From positions 39,493,291-39,557,290 of the forward strand of contig JANCRA010000003.1 in NCBI GenBank assembly GCA_024362935.1: a stretch of DNA of 64,000 nucleotides. The letters run 5' to 3'. Positions 29,601 to 43,500 of the stretch are shown here, piece after piece. The translations under genes and the position numbers were made by a program. Under the pieces are notes generated by a model. The model was given only the letters and a program-made list of their open reading frames with translations, searched no databases and had not been told where the DNA came from. Within the stretch, counting starts at the first letter, position 1. Every line of letters begins with the position of its first letter. This DNA comes from Setophaga petechia (taxonomy: Eukaryota; Chordata; Aves; Passeriformes; Parulidae).

Positions 29601-32600
29601 GGGCTTAGGCTTACGCCTAGGGTAAGGGCTTTTTAATCCAGAAAGCCCTGAGCTCCAGGCACACTGCAACTGCAAAAGGTATCCCAAGGGGAGCGCAAAA
29701 GTGCCACAACATCGCTGCCTCCACAGCTTTTTCTTTGGTGCCATCCCTAACCCTAGGCTGATTTACCTGGCAAGGGCTAGGGTTAGGGTTACGCCTAGGG
29801 TTAGGGTTTTTTAAATGAGAAAGGCTTGAGCTCCAGACACAATTCAGCAGGCAAAGGCATCCCAAGGGGATCGAAAAAGTGCCACAACATGGCTGCCTCC
29901 GCACATTTTTCCTTGGGACCGTCCCTAACCCTAGGCTGATTGACCAGTTTAGGGCTTAGGCTTACGCCTAGGGTAAGGGCTTTTTAATCCAGAAAGCCCT
30001 GAGCTCCAGGCACACTGCAACTGCAAAAGGTATCCCAAGGGGAGCGCAAAAGTGCCACAACATCGCTGCCTCCACAGCTTTTTCTTTGGTGCCATCCCTA
30101 ACCCTAGGCTGATTTACCTGGCTAGGGCTAGGGTTAGGGTTACGCCTAGGGTTAGGGTTTTTCAAATGAGAAAGGCTTGAGCTCCAGACACAATTCAGCT
30201 GGCAAAGGCATCCCAAGGGGATCGAAAAAGTGCCACAACATGGCTGCCTCCGCACATTTTTCCTTGGGACCGTCCCTAACCCTAGGCTGATTGACCAGTT
30301 TAGGGCTTAGGCTTACGCCTAGGGTAAGGGCTTTTTAATCCAGAAAGCCCTGAGCTCCAGGCACACTGCAACTGCAAAAGGTATCCCAAGGGGAGCGCAA
30401 AAGTGCCACAACATCGCTGCCTCCACAGCTTTTTCTTTGGTGCCATCCCTAACCCTAGGCTGATTTACCTGGCTAGGGCGAGGGTTAGGGTTACGCCTAG
30501 GGTTAGGGTTTTTTAAATGAGAAAGGCTTGAGCTCCAGACACAATTCAGCTGGCAAAGGCATCCCAAGGGGATCGAAAAAGTGCCACAACATGGCTGCCT
30601 CCGCCCATTTTTCCTTGGGACCGTCCCCTAACCCTAGGCTGATTGACCAGTTTACGGGTAAGGGTTACGCCTAGGGTAAGGGTTTTTTAATCCAGAAAGC
30701 CCTGAGCTCCAGGCACACTGCAACTGCAAAAGGTATCCCAAGGGGAGCGCAAAAGTGCCACAACATCGCTGCCTCCACAGCTTTTTCTTTGGTGCCATCC
30801 CTAACCCTAGGCTGATTTACCTGGCTAGGGCTAGGGTTAGGGTTACGCCTAGGGTTAGGGTTTTTTAAAGGAGAAAGGCTTGAGCTCCAGACACAATTCA
30901 GCTGGCAAAGGCATCCCAAGGGGATCGAAAAAGTGCCACAACATGGCTGCCTCCGCACATTTTTCCTTGGGACCGTCCCTAACCCTAGGCTGATTGACCA
31001 GTTTAGGGCTTAGGCTTACGCCTAGGGTAAGGGCTTTTTAATCCAGAAAGCCCTGAGCTCCAGGCACACTGCAACTGCAAAAGGTATCCCAAGGGGAGCG
31101 CAAAAGTGCCACAACATCGCTGCCTCCACAGCTTTTTCTTTGGTGCCATCCCTAACCCTCTGAGGGGCTGATTTACCTGGCTAGGGCTAGGGTTAGGGTT
31201 ATGCCTAGGGTTAGGGTTTTTTAAATGAGAAAGGCTTGAGCTCCAGACACAATTCCGCTGGCAAAGGCATCCCAAGGGGATCGAAAAAGTGCCACAACAT
31301 GGCTGCCTCCGCACATTTTTCCTTGGGACCGTCCCTAACCCTAGGCTGATTGACCAGTTTAGGGCTTAGGCTTACGCCTAAGGTAAGGGCTTTTTAATCC
31401 AGAAAGCCCTGAGCTCCAGGCACACTGCAACTGCAAAAGGTATCCCAAGGGGGAGCGCAAAAGTGCCACAACATCGCTGCCTCCACAGCTTTTTCTTTGG
31501 TGCCATCCCTAACCCTAGGCTGATTTACCTGGCTAGGGCGAGGGTTAGGGTTACGCCTAGGGTTAGGGTTTTTTAAATGAGAAAGGCTTGACCTCCAGAC
31601 ACAATTCCGCTGCCAAAGGCATCCCAAGGGGATCGAAAAAGTGCCACAACATGGCTGCCTCCGCACATTTTTCCTTGGGACCGTCCCTAACCCTAGGCTG
31701 ATTGACCAGTTTAGGGCTTAGGCTTACGCCTAGGGTAAGGGCTTTTTAATCCAGAAAGCCCTGAGCTCCAGGCACACTGCAACTGCAAAAGGTATCCCAA
31801 GGGGAGCGAAAAAGTGCCACAACTTTGCTGCCTCCACAGCTTTTTCTTTGGTGCCATCCCTAACCCTAGGCTGATTTACCTGGCTAGGGCTAGGGTTAGG
31901 GTTACGCCTAGGGTTAGGATTTTTTAAATGAGAAAGGCTTGAGCTCCAGACACAATTCAGCTGGCAAAGGCATCCCAAGGGGATCGAAAAAGTGCCACAA
32001 CATGGCTGCCTCCGCACATTTTTCCTTGGGACCGTCCCTAACCCTAGGCTGATTGACCAGTTTAGGGCTTAGGCTTACGCCTAGGCTAAGGGCTTTTTAA
32101 TCCAGAAAGCCCTGAGCTCCAGGCACACTGCAACTGCAAAAGGTATCCCAAGGGGAGCGCAAAAAGTGCCACAACATCGCTGCCTCCACAGCTTTTCTTT
32201 GGTGCCATCCCTAACCCTAGGCTGATTTACCTGGCTAGGGCTAGGGTTAGGGTTACGCCTAGGGTTAGGACTTTTTAAATGAGAAAGGTTTGACCTCCAG
32301 ACACAATTCAGGAGGCAAAGGCATCCCAAGGGGATCGAAAAAGTGCCACAACATGGCTGCCTCCGCACATTTTTCCTTGGGACCGTCCCTAACCCTAGGC
32401 TGATTGACCAGTTTAGGGCTTAGGCTTACGCCTAGGGTAAGGGTTTTTTAATCCAGAAAGCCCTGAGCTCCAGGCACACTGCAACTGCAAAAGGTATCCC
32501 AAGGGGAGCGCAAAAGTGCCACAACATCGCTGCCTCCACAGCTTTTTCTTTGGTGCCATCCCTAACCCTAGGCTGATTTACCTGGCTAGGGCTAGGGTTA

Positions 32601-35600
32601 GGGTTACGCCTAGGGTTAGGGTTTTTCAAATGAGAAAGGCTTGAGCTCCAGACACAATTCAGCTGGCAAAGGCATCCCAAGGGGATCGAAAAAGTGCCAC
32701 AACATGGCTGCCTCCGCACATTTTTCCTTGGGACCGTCCCTAACCCTAGGCTGATTGACCAGTTTAGGGCTTAGGCTTACGCCTAGGGTAAGGGCTTTTT
32801 AATCCAGAAAGCCCTGAGCTCCAGGCACACTGCAACTGCAAAAGGTATCCCAAGGGGAGCGCAAAAGTGCCACAACATCGCTGCCTCCACAGCTTTTTCT
32901 TTGGTGCCATCCCTAACCCTAGGCTGATTTACCTGGCTAGGGCTAGGGTTAGGGTTACGCCTAGGGTTAGGGTTTTTTAAATGAGAAAGGCTTGAGCTCC
33001 AGACACAATTCCGCAGGCAAAGGCATCCCAAGGGGATCGAAAAAGTGCCACAACATGGCTGCCTCCGCACATTTTTCCTTGGGACCGTCCCTAACCCTAG
33101 GCTGATTGACCAGTTTAGGGCTTAGGCTTACGCCTAGGGTAAGGGTTTTTTTAATCCAGAAAGCCCTGAGCTCCAGGCACACTGCAACTGCAAAAGGTAT
33201 CCCAAGGGGAGCGCAAAAGCGCCACAAAATCGCTGCCTCCACAGCTTTTTCTTTGGTGCCATCCCTAAACCTAAGCTGATTTACCTGGCTAGGGCTAGGG
33301 TTAGGGTTACGCCTAGGGTTAGGGTTTTTTAAATGAGAAAGGCTTGAGCTCCAGACACAATTCAGCTGGCAAAGGCATCCCAAGGGGATCGAAAAAGTGC
33401 CACAACATGGCTGCCTCCGCACATTTTTCCTTGGGACCGTCCCTAACCCTAGGCTGATTGACCAGTTTAGGGCTTAGGCTTACGCCTAGGGTAAGGGTTT
33501 TTTTAATCCAGAAAGCCCTGAGCTCCAGGCACACTGCAACTGCAAAAGGTATCCCAAGGGGAGCGCAAAAGTGCCACAACATCGCTGCCTCCACAGCTTT
33601 TTCTTTGGTGCCATCCCTAACCCTAGGCTGATTTACCTGGCTAGGGCTAGGGTTAGGGTTACGCCTAGGGTTAGGGTTTTTTAAAATGAGAAAGGCTTGA
33701 CCTCCAGACACAATTCAGCTTGCAAAGGCATCCCAAGGGGATCGAAAAAGTGCCACAACATGGCTGCCTCCGCACATTTTTCCTTGGGACCGTCCCAACC
33801 CTAGGCTGATTGACCAGTTTAGGGCTTAGGCTTACGCCTAGGGTAAGGGTTTTTTAACCCAGAAAGCCCTGAGCTCCAGGCACACTGCAACTGCAAAAGG
33901 TATCCCAAGGGGAGCGCAAAAGTGCCACAACATCGCTGCCTCCACAGCTTTTTCTTTGGTGCCATCCCTAACCCTAGGCTGATTTACCTGGCTAGGGCTA
34001 GGGTTAGGGTTACGCCTAGGGTTAGGGTTTTTTAAATGAGAAAGGCTTGAGCTCCAGACACAATTCAGCTGGCAAAGGCATCCCAAGGGGATCGAAAAAG
34101 TGCCACAACATGGCTGCCTCCGCACATTTTTCCTTGGGACCGTCCCTAACCCTAGGCTGATTGACCAGTTTAGGGCTTAGGCTTACGCCTAGGGTAAGGG
34201 CTTTTTAATCCAGAAAGCCCTGAGCTCCAGGCACACTGCAACTGCAAAAGGTATCCCAAGGGGGAGCGCAAAAGTGCCACAACATCGCTGCCTCCACAGC
34301 TTTTTCTTTGGTGCCATCCCTAACCCTAGGCTGATTTACCTGGCTAGGGCGAGGGTTAGGGTTACGCCTAGGGTTAGGGTTTTTTAAATGAGAAAGGCTT
34401 GAGCTCCAGACACAATTCAGCTGGCAAAGGCATCCCAAGGGGATCGAAAAAGTGCCACAACATGGCTGCCTCCGCACATTTTTCCTTGGGACCGTCCCTA
34501 ACCCTAGGCTGATTGACCAGTTTAGGGCTTAGGCTTACGCCTAGGGTAAGGGCTTTTTAATCCAGAAAGCCCTGAGCTCCAGGCACACTGCAACTGCAAA
34601 AGGTATCCCAAGGGGAGCGCAAAAGTGCCACAACATCGGTGCCTCCACAGCTTTTTTCTTTGGTGCCATCCCTAACCCTAGGCTGATTTACCTGGCAAGG
34701 GCTAGGGTTAGGGTTACGCCTAGGGTTAGGGTTTTTTAAATGAGAAAGGCTTGAGCTCCAGACACAATTCAGCAGGCAAAGGCATCCCAAGGGGATCGAA
34801 AAAGTGCCACAACATGGCTGCCTCCGCACATTTTTCCTTGGGACCGTCCCTAACCCTAGGCTGATTGACCAGTTTAGGGCTTAGGCTTACGCCTAGGGTA
34901 AGGGTTTTTTAATCCAGAAAGCCCTGAGCTCCAGGCACACTGCAACTGCAAAAGGTATCCCAAGGGGAGCGCAAAAGCGCCACAAAATCGCTGCCTCCAC
35001 AGCTTTTCTTTGGTGCCATCCCTAACCCTAAGCTGATTTACCTGGCTAGGGCTAGGGTTAGGGTTACGCCGAGGGTTAGGGTTTTTTAAATGAGAAAGGC
35101 TTGAGCTCCAGACACAATTCAGCTGGCAAAGGCATCCCAAGGGGATCGAAAAAGTGCCACAACATGGCTGCCTCCGCAAATTTTTCCTTGGGACCGTCCC
35201 TAACCCTAGGCTGATTGACCAGTTTAGGGCTTAGGCTTACGCCTAGGGTAAGGGCTTTTTAATCCAGAAAGCCCTGAGCTCCAGGCACACTGCAACTGCA
35301 AAAGGTATCCCAAGGGGAGCGCAAAAGTGCCACAACATCGCTGCCTCCACAGCTTTTTCTTTGGTGCCATCCCTAACCCTAGGCTGATTTACCTGGCTAG
35401 GGCTAGGGTTAGGGTTACGCCTAGGGTTAGGGTTTTTCAAATGAGAAAGGCTTGAGCTCCAGACACAATTCAGCTGGCAAAGGCATCCCAAGGGGATCGA
35501 AAAAGTGCCACAACATGGCTGCCTCCGCACATTTTTCCTTGGGACCGTCCCTAACCCTAGGCTGATTGACCAGTTTAGGGCTTAGGCTTACGCCTAGGGT

Positions 35601-38600
35601 AAGGGCTTTTTAATCCAGAAAGCCCTGAGCTCCAGGCACACTGCAACTGCAAAAGGTATCCCAAGGGGAGCGCAAAAGTGCCACAACATCGCTGCCTCCA
35701 CAGCTTTTTCTTTGGTGCCATCCCTAACCCTAGGCTGATTTACCTGGCTAGGGCTAGGGTTAGGGTTACGCCTAGGGTTAGGGTTTTTTAAATGAGAAAG
35801 GCTTGAGCTCCAGACACAATTCAGCTGGCAAAGGCATCCCAAGGGGATCGAAAAAGTGCCACAACATGGCTGCCTCCGCACATTTTTCCTTGGGACCGTC
35901 CCTAACCCTAGGCTGATTGACCAGTTTAGGGCTTAGGCTTACGCCTAGGGTAAGGGTTTTTTAATCCAGAAAGCCCTGAGCTCCAGGCACACTGCAACTG
36001 CAAAAGGTATCCCAAGGGGAGCGCAAAAGCGCCACAGAAATCGCTGCCTCCACAGCTTTTCTTTCGTGCCATCCCTAAACCTAAGCTGATTTACCTGGCT
36101 AGGGCTAGGGTTAGGGTTACGCCTAGGGTTAGGGTTTTTTAAATGAGAAAGGCTTGAGCTCCAGACACAATTCAGCTGGCAAAGGCATCCCAAGGGGATC
36201 GAAAAAGTGCCACAACATGGCTGCCTCCGCACATTTTTCCTTGGGACCGTCCCTAACCCTAGGCTGTATACCAGTTTACGGGTAAGGGTTACGCCTAGGG
36301 TAAGGGTTTTTTAATCCAGAAAGCCCTGAGCTCCAGGCACACTGCAACTGCAAAAGGTATCCCAAGGGGAGCGCAAAAGCGCCACAACATCGCTGCCTCC
36401 ACAGCTTTTTCTTTGGTGCCATCCCTAACCCTAGGCTGATTTACCTGGCTAGGGCGAGGGTTAGGGTTACGCCTAGGGTTAGGGTTTTTTAAATGAGAAA
36501 GGCTTGAGCTCCAGACACAATTCAGCTGGCAAAGGCATCCCAAGGGGATCGAAAAAGTGCCACAACATGGCTGCCTCCGCCCATTTTTCCTTGGGGACCG
36601 TCCCTAACCCTAGGCTGATTGACCAGTTTAGGGCTTAGGCTTACGCCTAGGGTAAGGGCTTTTTAATCCAGAAAGCCCTGAGCTCCAGGCACACTGCAAC
36701 TGCAAAAGGTATCCCAAGGGGAGCGCAAAAGCGCCACAAAATCGCTGCCTCCACAGCTTTTCTTTGGTGCCATCCCTAAACCTAAGCTGATTTACCTGGC
36801 TAGGGCTAGGGTTAGGGTTAGGCCTAGGGTTAGGGTTTTTTAAATGAGAAAGGCTTGAGCTCCAGACACAATTCAGCTGGCAAAGGCATCCCAAGGGGAT
36901 CGAAAAAGTGCCACAACATGGCTGCCTCCGCACATTTTTCCTTGGGACCGTCCCTAACCCTAGGCTGATTGACCAGTTTAGGGCTTAGGCTTACGCCTAG
37001 GGTAAGGGTTTTTTAACCCAGAAAGCCCTGAGCTCCAGGCACACTGCAACTGCAAAAGGTATCCCAAGGGGAGCGCAAAAGTGCCACAACATCGCTGCCT
37101 CCACAGCTTTTTCTTTGGTGCCATCCCTAACCCTAGGCTGATTTACCTGGCTAGGGCTAGGGTTAGGGTTACGCCTAGGGTTAGGGTTTTTTAAATGAGA
37201 AAGGCTTGAGCTCCAGACACAATTCAGCTGGCAAAGGCATCCCAAGGGGATCGAAAAAGTGCCACAACATGGCTGCCTCCGCACAATTTTTCCTTGGGGA
37301 CCGTCCCTAACCCTAGGCTGATTGACCAGTTTAGGGCTTAGGCTTACGCCTAGGGTAAGGGCTTTTTAATCCAGAAAGCCCTGAGCTCCAGGCACACTGC
37401 AACTGCAAAAGGTATCCCAAGGGGAGCGCAAAAGTGCCACAACATCGCTGCCTCCACAGCTTTTTCTTTGGTGCCATCCCTAACCCTAGGCTGATTTACC
37501 TGGCTAGGGCGAGGGTTAGGGTTACGCCTAGGGTTAGGGTTTTTTAAATGAGAAAGGCTTGAGCTCCAGACACAATTCAGCTGGCAAAGGCATCCCAAGG
37601 GGATCGAAAAAGTGCCACAACATGGCTGCCTCCGCACATTTTTCCTTGGGACCGTCCCTAACCCTAGGCTGATTGACCAGTTTAGGGCTTAGGCTTACGC
37701 CTAGGGTAAGGGCTTTTTAATCCAGAAAGCCCTGAGCTCCAGGCACACTGCAACTGCAAAAGGTATCCCAAGGGGAGCGCAAAAGTGCCACAACATCGCT
37801 GCCTCCACAGCTTTTTCTTTGGTGCCATCCCTAACCCTAGGCTGATTTACCTGGCAAGGGCTAGGGTTAGGGTTACGCCTAGGGTTAGGGTTTTTTAAAT
37901 GAGAAAGGCTTGAGCTCCAGACACAATTCAGCAGGCAAAGGCATCCCAAGGGGATCGAAAAAGTGCCACAACATGGCTGCCTCCGCACATTTTTCCTTGG
38001 GACCGTCCCTAACCCTAGGCTGATTGACCAGTTTAGGGCTTAGGCTTACGCCTAGGGTAAGGGCTTTTTAATCCAGAAAGCCCTGAGCTCCAGGCACACT
38101 GCAACTGCAAAAGGTATCCCAAGGGGAGCGCAAAAGTGCCACAACATCGCTGCCTCCACAGCTTTTTCTTTGGTGCCATCCCTAACCCTAGGCTGATTTA
38201 CCTGGCAAGGGCTAGGGTTAGGGTTACGCCTAGGGTTAGGGTTTTTTTAAATGAGAAAGGCTTGAGCTCCAGACACAATTCAGCAGGCAAAGGCATCCCA
38301 AGGGGATCGAAAAAGTGCCACAACATGGCTGCCTCCGCACATTTTTCCTTGGGACCGTCCCTAACCCTAGGCTGATTGACCAGTTTTAGGGCTTAGGCTT
38401 ACGCCTAGGGTAAGGGTTTTTTAATCCAGAAAGCCCTGAGCTCCAGGCACACTGCAACTGCAAAAGGTATCCCAAGGGGAGCGCAAAAAGCGCCACAAAA
38501 ATCGCTGCCTCCACAGCTTTTCTTTGGTGCCATCCCTAACCCTAAGCTGATTTACCTGGCTAGGGCTAGGGTTAGGGTTACGCCTAGGGTTAGGGTTTTT

Positions 38601-38677
38601 TTAAATGAGAAAGGCTTGAGCTCCAGACACAATTCAGCTGGCAAAGGCATCCCAAGGGGATCGAAAAAGTGCCACAA
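14632..38677. repeat. 351-bp satellite array, right of provirus up to the gap
   Basis: About 68 head-to-tail units. Most have CAGCTGGCAAAGG in half A; GGTTAGGCCTAGGG replaces GGTTACGCCTAGGG in a scattered subset. Between roughly 26.8 and 38.6 kb, single-base indels become frequent, in runs of T, A or G and in forms such as GCGCCACAAAATCGC. That may reflect older copies or poorer consensus quality toward the gap. No gene is present. Confidence 0.96.
22599..23640. repeat. Local two-unit duplication marked by a rare variant
   Basis: Two units 702 bp apart share a cluster of otherwise rare changes in half A: GATCGACAA(T/A)GTACCAAAACATGG, CCGTCCGTAACC and GACCAGCTTAGGG. The pattern points to a recent duplication of a two-unit block within the array. 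Confidence 0.8.
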
Positions 38678-38777
38678 NNNNNNNNNNNNNNNNNNNNNNN
38701 NNNNNNNNNNNNNNNNNNNNNNNNNNNNNNNNNNNNNNNNNNNNNNNNNNNNNNNNNNNNNNNNNNNNNNNNNNNNN
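38678..38777. other. Assembly gap of 100 N
   Basis: Exactly 100 N bases interrupt half B of a unit. A run of exactly 100 is a common placeholder for a gap of unknown length. The true number of satellite copies here is therefore not known. Confidence 0.99.
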
Positions 38778-40559
38778 ATCCCTAACCCTAGGCTGATTTA
38801 CCTGGCTAGGGCTAGGGTTAGGGTTACGCCTAGGGTTAGGGTTTTTTAAATGAGAAAGGCTTGAGCTCCAGACACAATTCAGCTGGCAAAGGCATCCCAA
38901 GGGGATCGAAAAAGTGCCACAACATGGCTGCCTCCGCACATTTTTCCTTGGGACCGTCCCTAACCCCAGGCTGATTGACCAGTTTAGGGCTTAGGGTTAC
39001 GCCTAGGGTAAGGGTTTTTTAATCCAGAAAGCCCTGAGCTCCAGGCACACTGCAACTGCAAAAGGTATCCCAAGGGGAGCGCAAAAGTGCCACAACATCG
39101 CTGCCTCCACAGCTTTTTCTTTGGTGCCATCCCTAACCCTAGGCTGATTTACCTGGCTAGGGCTAGGGTTAGGGTTACGCCTAGGGTTAGGGTTTTTTAA
39201 ATGAGAAAGGCTTGAGCTCCAGACACAGTTCCGCTGGCAAAGGCATCCCAAGGGGATCGAAAAAGTGCCACAACATGGCTGCCTCCGCACATTTTTCCTT
39301 GGGACCGTCCCTAACCCTAGGCTGATTGACCAGTTTAGGGCTTAGGCTTACGCCTAGGGTAAGGGTTTTTTAATCCAGAAAGCCCTGAGCTCCAGGCACA
39401 CTGCAACTGCAAAAGGTATCCCAAGGGGAGCGCAAAAGTGCCACAACATCGCTGCCTCCACAGCTTTTTCTTTGGTGCCATCCCTAACCCTAGGCTGATT
39501 TACCTGGCTAGGGCTAGGGTTAGGGTTACGCCTAGGGTTAGGGTTTTTTAAATGAGAAAGGCTTGAGCTCCAGACACAATTCAGCTGGCAAAGGCATCCC
39601 AAGGGGATCGAAAAAGTGCCACAACATGGCTGCCTCCGCACATTTTTCCTTGGGACCGTCCCTAACCCTAGGCTGATTGACCAGTTTAGGGCTTAGGCTT
39701 ACGCCTAGGGTAAGGGTTTTTTAATCCAGAAAGCCCTGAGCTCCAGGCACACTGCAACTGCAAAAGGTATCCCAAGGGGAGCGCAAAAGTGCCACAACAT
39801 CGCTGCCTCCACAGCTTTTTCTTTGGTGCCATCCCTAACCCTAGGCTGATTTACCTGGCTAGGGCTAGGGTTAGGGTTACGCCTAGGGTTAGGGTTTTTT
39901 AAATGAGAAAGGCTTGAGCTCCAGACACAATTCCGCAGGCAAAGGCATCCCAAGGGGATCGAAAAAGTGCCACAACATGGCTGCCTCCGCACATTTTTCC
40001 TTGGGACCGTCCCTAACCCTAGGCTGTATACCAGTTTAGGGCTTAGGCTTACGCCTAGGGTAAGGGCTTTTTAATCCAGAAAGCCCTGAGCTCCAGGCAC
40101 ACTGCAACTGCAAAAGGTATCCCAAGGGGAGCGCAAAAGTGCCACAACATCGCTGCCTCCACAGCTTTTTCTTTGGTGCCATCCCTAACCCTAGGCTGAT
40201 TTACCTGCCTAGGGCTAGGGTTAGGGTTACGCCTAGGGTTAGGGTTTTTTAAATGAGAAAGGCTTGAGCTCCAGACACAGTTCCGCTGGCAAAGGCATCC
40301 CAAGGGGATCGAAAAAGTGCCACAACATGGCTGCCTCCGCACATTTTTCCTTGGGACCGTCCCTAACCCTAGGCTGATTGACCAGTTTAGGGCTTAGGCT
40401 TACGCCTAGGGTAAGGGCTTTTTAATCCAGAAAGCCCTGAGCTCCAGGCACACTGCAACTGCAAAAGGTATCCCAAGGGGAGCGCAAAAGTGCCACAACA
40501 TCGCTGCCTCCACAGCTTTTTCTTTGGTGCCATCCCTAACCCTAGGCTGATTTACCTGG

Positions 40560-43500
40560 CTAGGGCTAGGGTTAGGGTTACGTCTAGGGTTAGGGTTTTT
40601 TAAATGAGAAAGGCTTGAGCTCCAGACACAATTCAGCTGGCAAAGGCATCCCAAGGGGATCGAAAAAGTGCCACAACATGGCTGCCTCCGCACATTTTTC
40701 CTTGGGACCGTCCCTAACCCTAGGCTGTTTACCAGTTTAGGGTTTAGGCTTACGCCTAGGGTAAGGGTTTTTTAATCCAGAAAGCCCTGAGCTCCAGGCA
40801 CACTGCAACTGCAAAAGGTATCCCAAGGGGAGCGCAAAAGTGCCACAACATCGCTGCCTCCACAGCTTTTTCTTTGGTGCCATCCCTAACCCTAGGCTGA
40901 TTTACCTGGCTAGGGCTAGGGTTAGGGTTACGCCTAGGGTTAGGGTTTTCTAAATGAGAAAGGCTTGAGCTCCAGACACAATTCTGCAGGCAAAGGCATT
41001 CAAGGGGATCGAAAAAGTGCCACAACATGGCTGCCTCCGCACATTTTTCCTTGGGACCGTCCCTAACCCTAGGCTGATTGACCAGTTTAGGGCTTAGGCT
41101 TACGCCTAGGGTAAGGGCTTTTTAATCCAGAAAGCCCTGAGCTCCAAGCACACTGCAACTGCAAAAGGTATCCCAAGGGGAGCGCAAAAGTGCCACAACA
41201 TCGCTGCCTCCACAGCTTTTTCTTTGGTGCCATCCCTAACCCTAGGCTGATTTACCTGGCTAGGGCTAGGGTTAGGGTTACGCCTAGGGTTAGGGTTTTT
41301 TAAATGAGAAAGGCTTGAGCTCCAGACACAATTCCGCTGGCAAAGGCATCCCAAGGGGATCGAAAAAGTGCCACAACATGGCTGCCTCCGCACATTTTTC
41401 CTTGGGACCGTCCCTAACCCTAGGCTGATTGACCAGTTTAGGGCTTAGGCTTACGCCTAGGGTAAGGGCTTTTTAATCCAGAAAGCCCTGAGCTCCAGGC
41501 ACACTGCAACTGCAAAAGGTATCCCAAGGGGAGCGCAAAAGTGCCACAACATCGCTGCCTCCACAGCTTTTTCTTTGGTGCCATCCCTAACCCTAGGCTG
41601 ATTTACCTGGCTAGGGCTAGGGTTAGGGTTACGCCTAGGGTTAGGGTTTTTTAAATGAGAAAGGCTTGAGCTCCAGACACAGTTCCGCTGGCAAAGGCAT
41701 CCCAAGGGGATCGAAAAAGTGCCACAACATGGCTGCCTCCGCACATTTTTCCTTGGGACCATCCCTAACCCTAGGCTGATTGACCAGTTTAGGGCTTAGG
41801 CTTACGCCTAGGGTAAGGGTTTTTTAATCCAGAAAGCCCTGAGCTCCAGGCACACTGCAACTGCAAAAGGTATCCCAAGGGGAGCGCAAAAGTGCCACAA
41901 CATCGCTGCCTCCACAGCTTTTTCTTTGGTGCCATCCCTAACCCTAGGCTGATTTACCTGGCTAGGGCTAGGGTTAGGGTTACGCCTAGGGTTAGGGTTT
42001 TTTAAATGAGAAAGGCTTGACCTCCAGACACAATTCCGCTGGCAAAGGCATCCCAAGGGGATCGAAAAAGTGCCACAACATGGCTGCCTCCGCACATTTT
42101 TCCTTGGGACCGTCCCTAACCCTAGGCTGATTGACCAGTTTAGGGCTTAGGCTTACGCCTAGGGTAAGGGCTTTTTAATCCAGAAAGCCCTGAGCTCCAG
42201 GCACACTGCAACTGCAAAAGGTATCCCAAGGGGAGCGCAAAAGTGCCACAACATCGCTGCCTCCACAGCTTTTTCTTTGGTGCCATCCCTAACCCTAGGC
42301 TGATTTACCTGGCTAGGGCTAGGGTTAGGGTTACGCCTAGGGTTAGGGTTTTTTAAATGAGAAAGGCTTGAGCTCCAGACACAATTCCGCAGGCAAAGGC
42401 ATCCCAAGGGGATCGAAAAAGTGCCACAACATGGCTGCCTCCGCACATTTTTCCTTGGGACCGTCCCTAACCCTAGGCTGATTGACCAGTTTAGGGCTTA
42501 GGCTTACGCCTAGGGTAAGGGCTTTTTAATCCAGAAAGCCCTGAGCTCCAGGCACACTGCAACTGCAAAAGGTATCCCAAGGGGAGCGCAAAAGTGCCAC
42601 AACATCGCTGCCTCCACAGTTTTTCTTTGGTGCCATCCCTAACCCTAGGCTGATTTACCTGGCTAGGGCTAGGGTTAGGGTTACGCCTAGGGTTAGGGTT
42701 TTTTAAATGAGAAAGGCTTGAGCTCCAGACACAATTCCGCTGGCAAAGGCATCCCAAGGGGATCGAAAAAGTGCCACAACATGGCTGCCTCCGCACATTT
42801 TTCCTTGGGACCGTCCCTAACCCTAGGCTGATTGACCAGTTTAGGGCTTAGGCTTACGCCTAGGGTAAGGGTTTTTTAATCCAGAAAGCCCTGAGCTCCA
42901 GGCACACTGCAACTGCAAAAGGTATCCCAAGGGGAGCGCAAAAGTGCCACAACATCGCTGCCTCCACAGCTTTTTCTTTGGTGCCATCCCTAACCCTAGG
43001 CTGATTTACCTGGCTAGGGCTAGGGTTAGGGTTACGCCTAGGGTTAGGGTTTTTTAAATGAGAAAGGCTTGAGCTCCAGACACAATTCCGCTGGCAAAGG
43101 CATCCCAAGGGGATCGAAAAAGTGCCACAACATGGCTGCCTCCGCACATTTTTCCTTGGGACCGTCCCTAACCCTAGGCTGATTGACCAGTTTAGGGCTT
43201 AGGCTTACGCCTAGGGTAAGGGTTTTTTAATCCAGAAAGCCCTGAGCTCCAGGCACACTGCAACTGCAAAAGGTATCCCAAGGGGAGCGCAAAAGTGCCA
43301 CAACATCGCTGCCTCCACAGCTTTTTCTTTGGTGCCATCCCTAACCCTAGGCTGATTTACCTGGCTAGGGCTAGGGTTAGGGTTACGCCTAGGGTTAGGG
43401 GTTTTTTAAATGAGAAAGGCTTGAGCTCCAGACACAATTCCGCTGGCAAAGGCATCCCAAGGGGATCGAAAAAGTGCCACAACATGGCTGCCTCCGCACA

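Noticed and set aside
32967..33711. Longer open frames of 130-151 codons in the satellite
   Set aside because: They arise where single-base indels in T or A runs join two adjacent unit frames. They are not shared by neighbouring copies.
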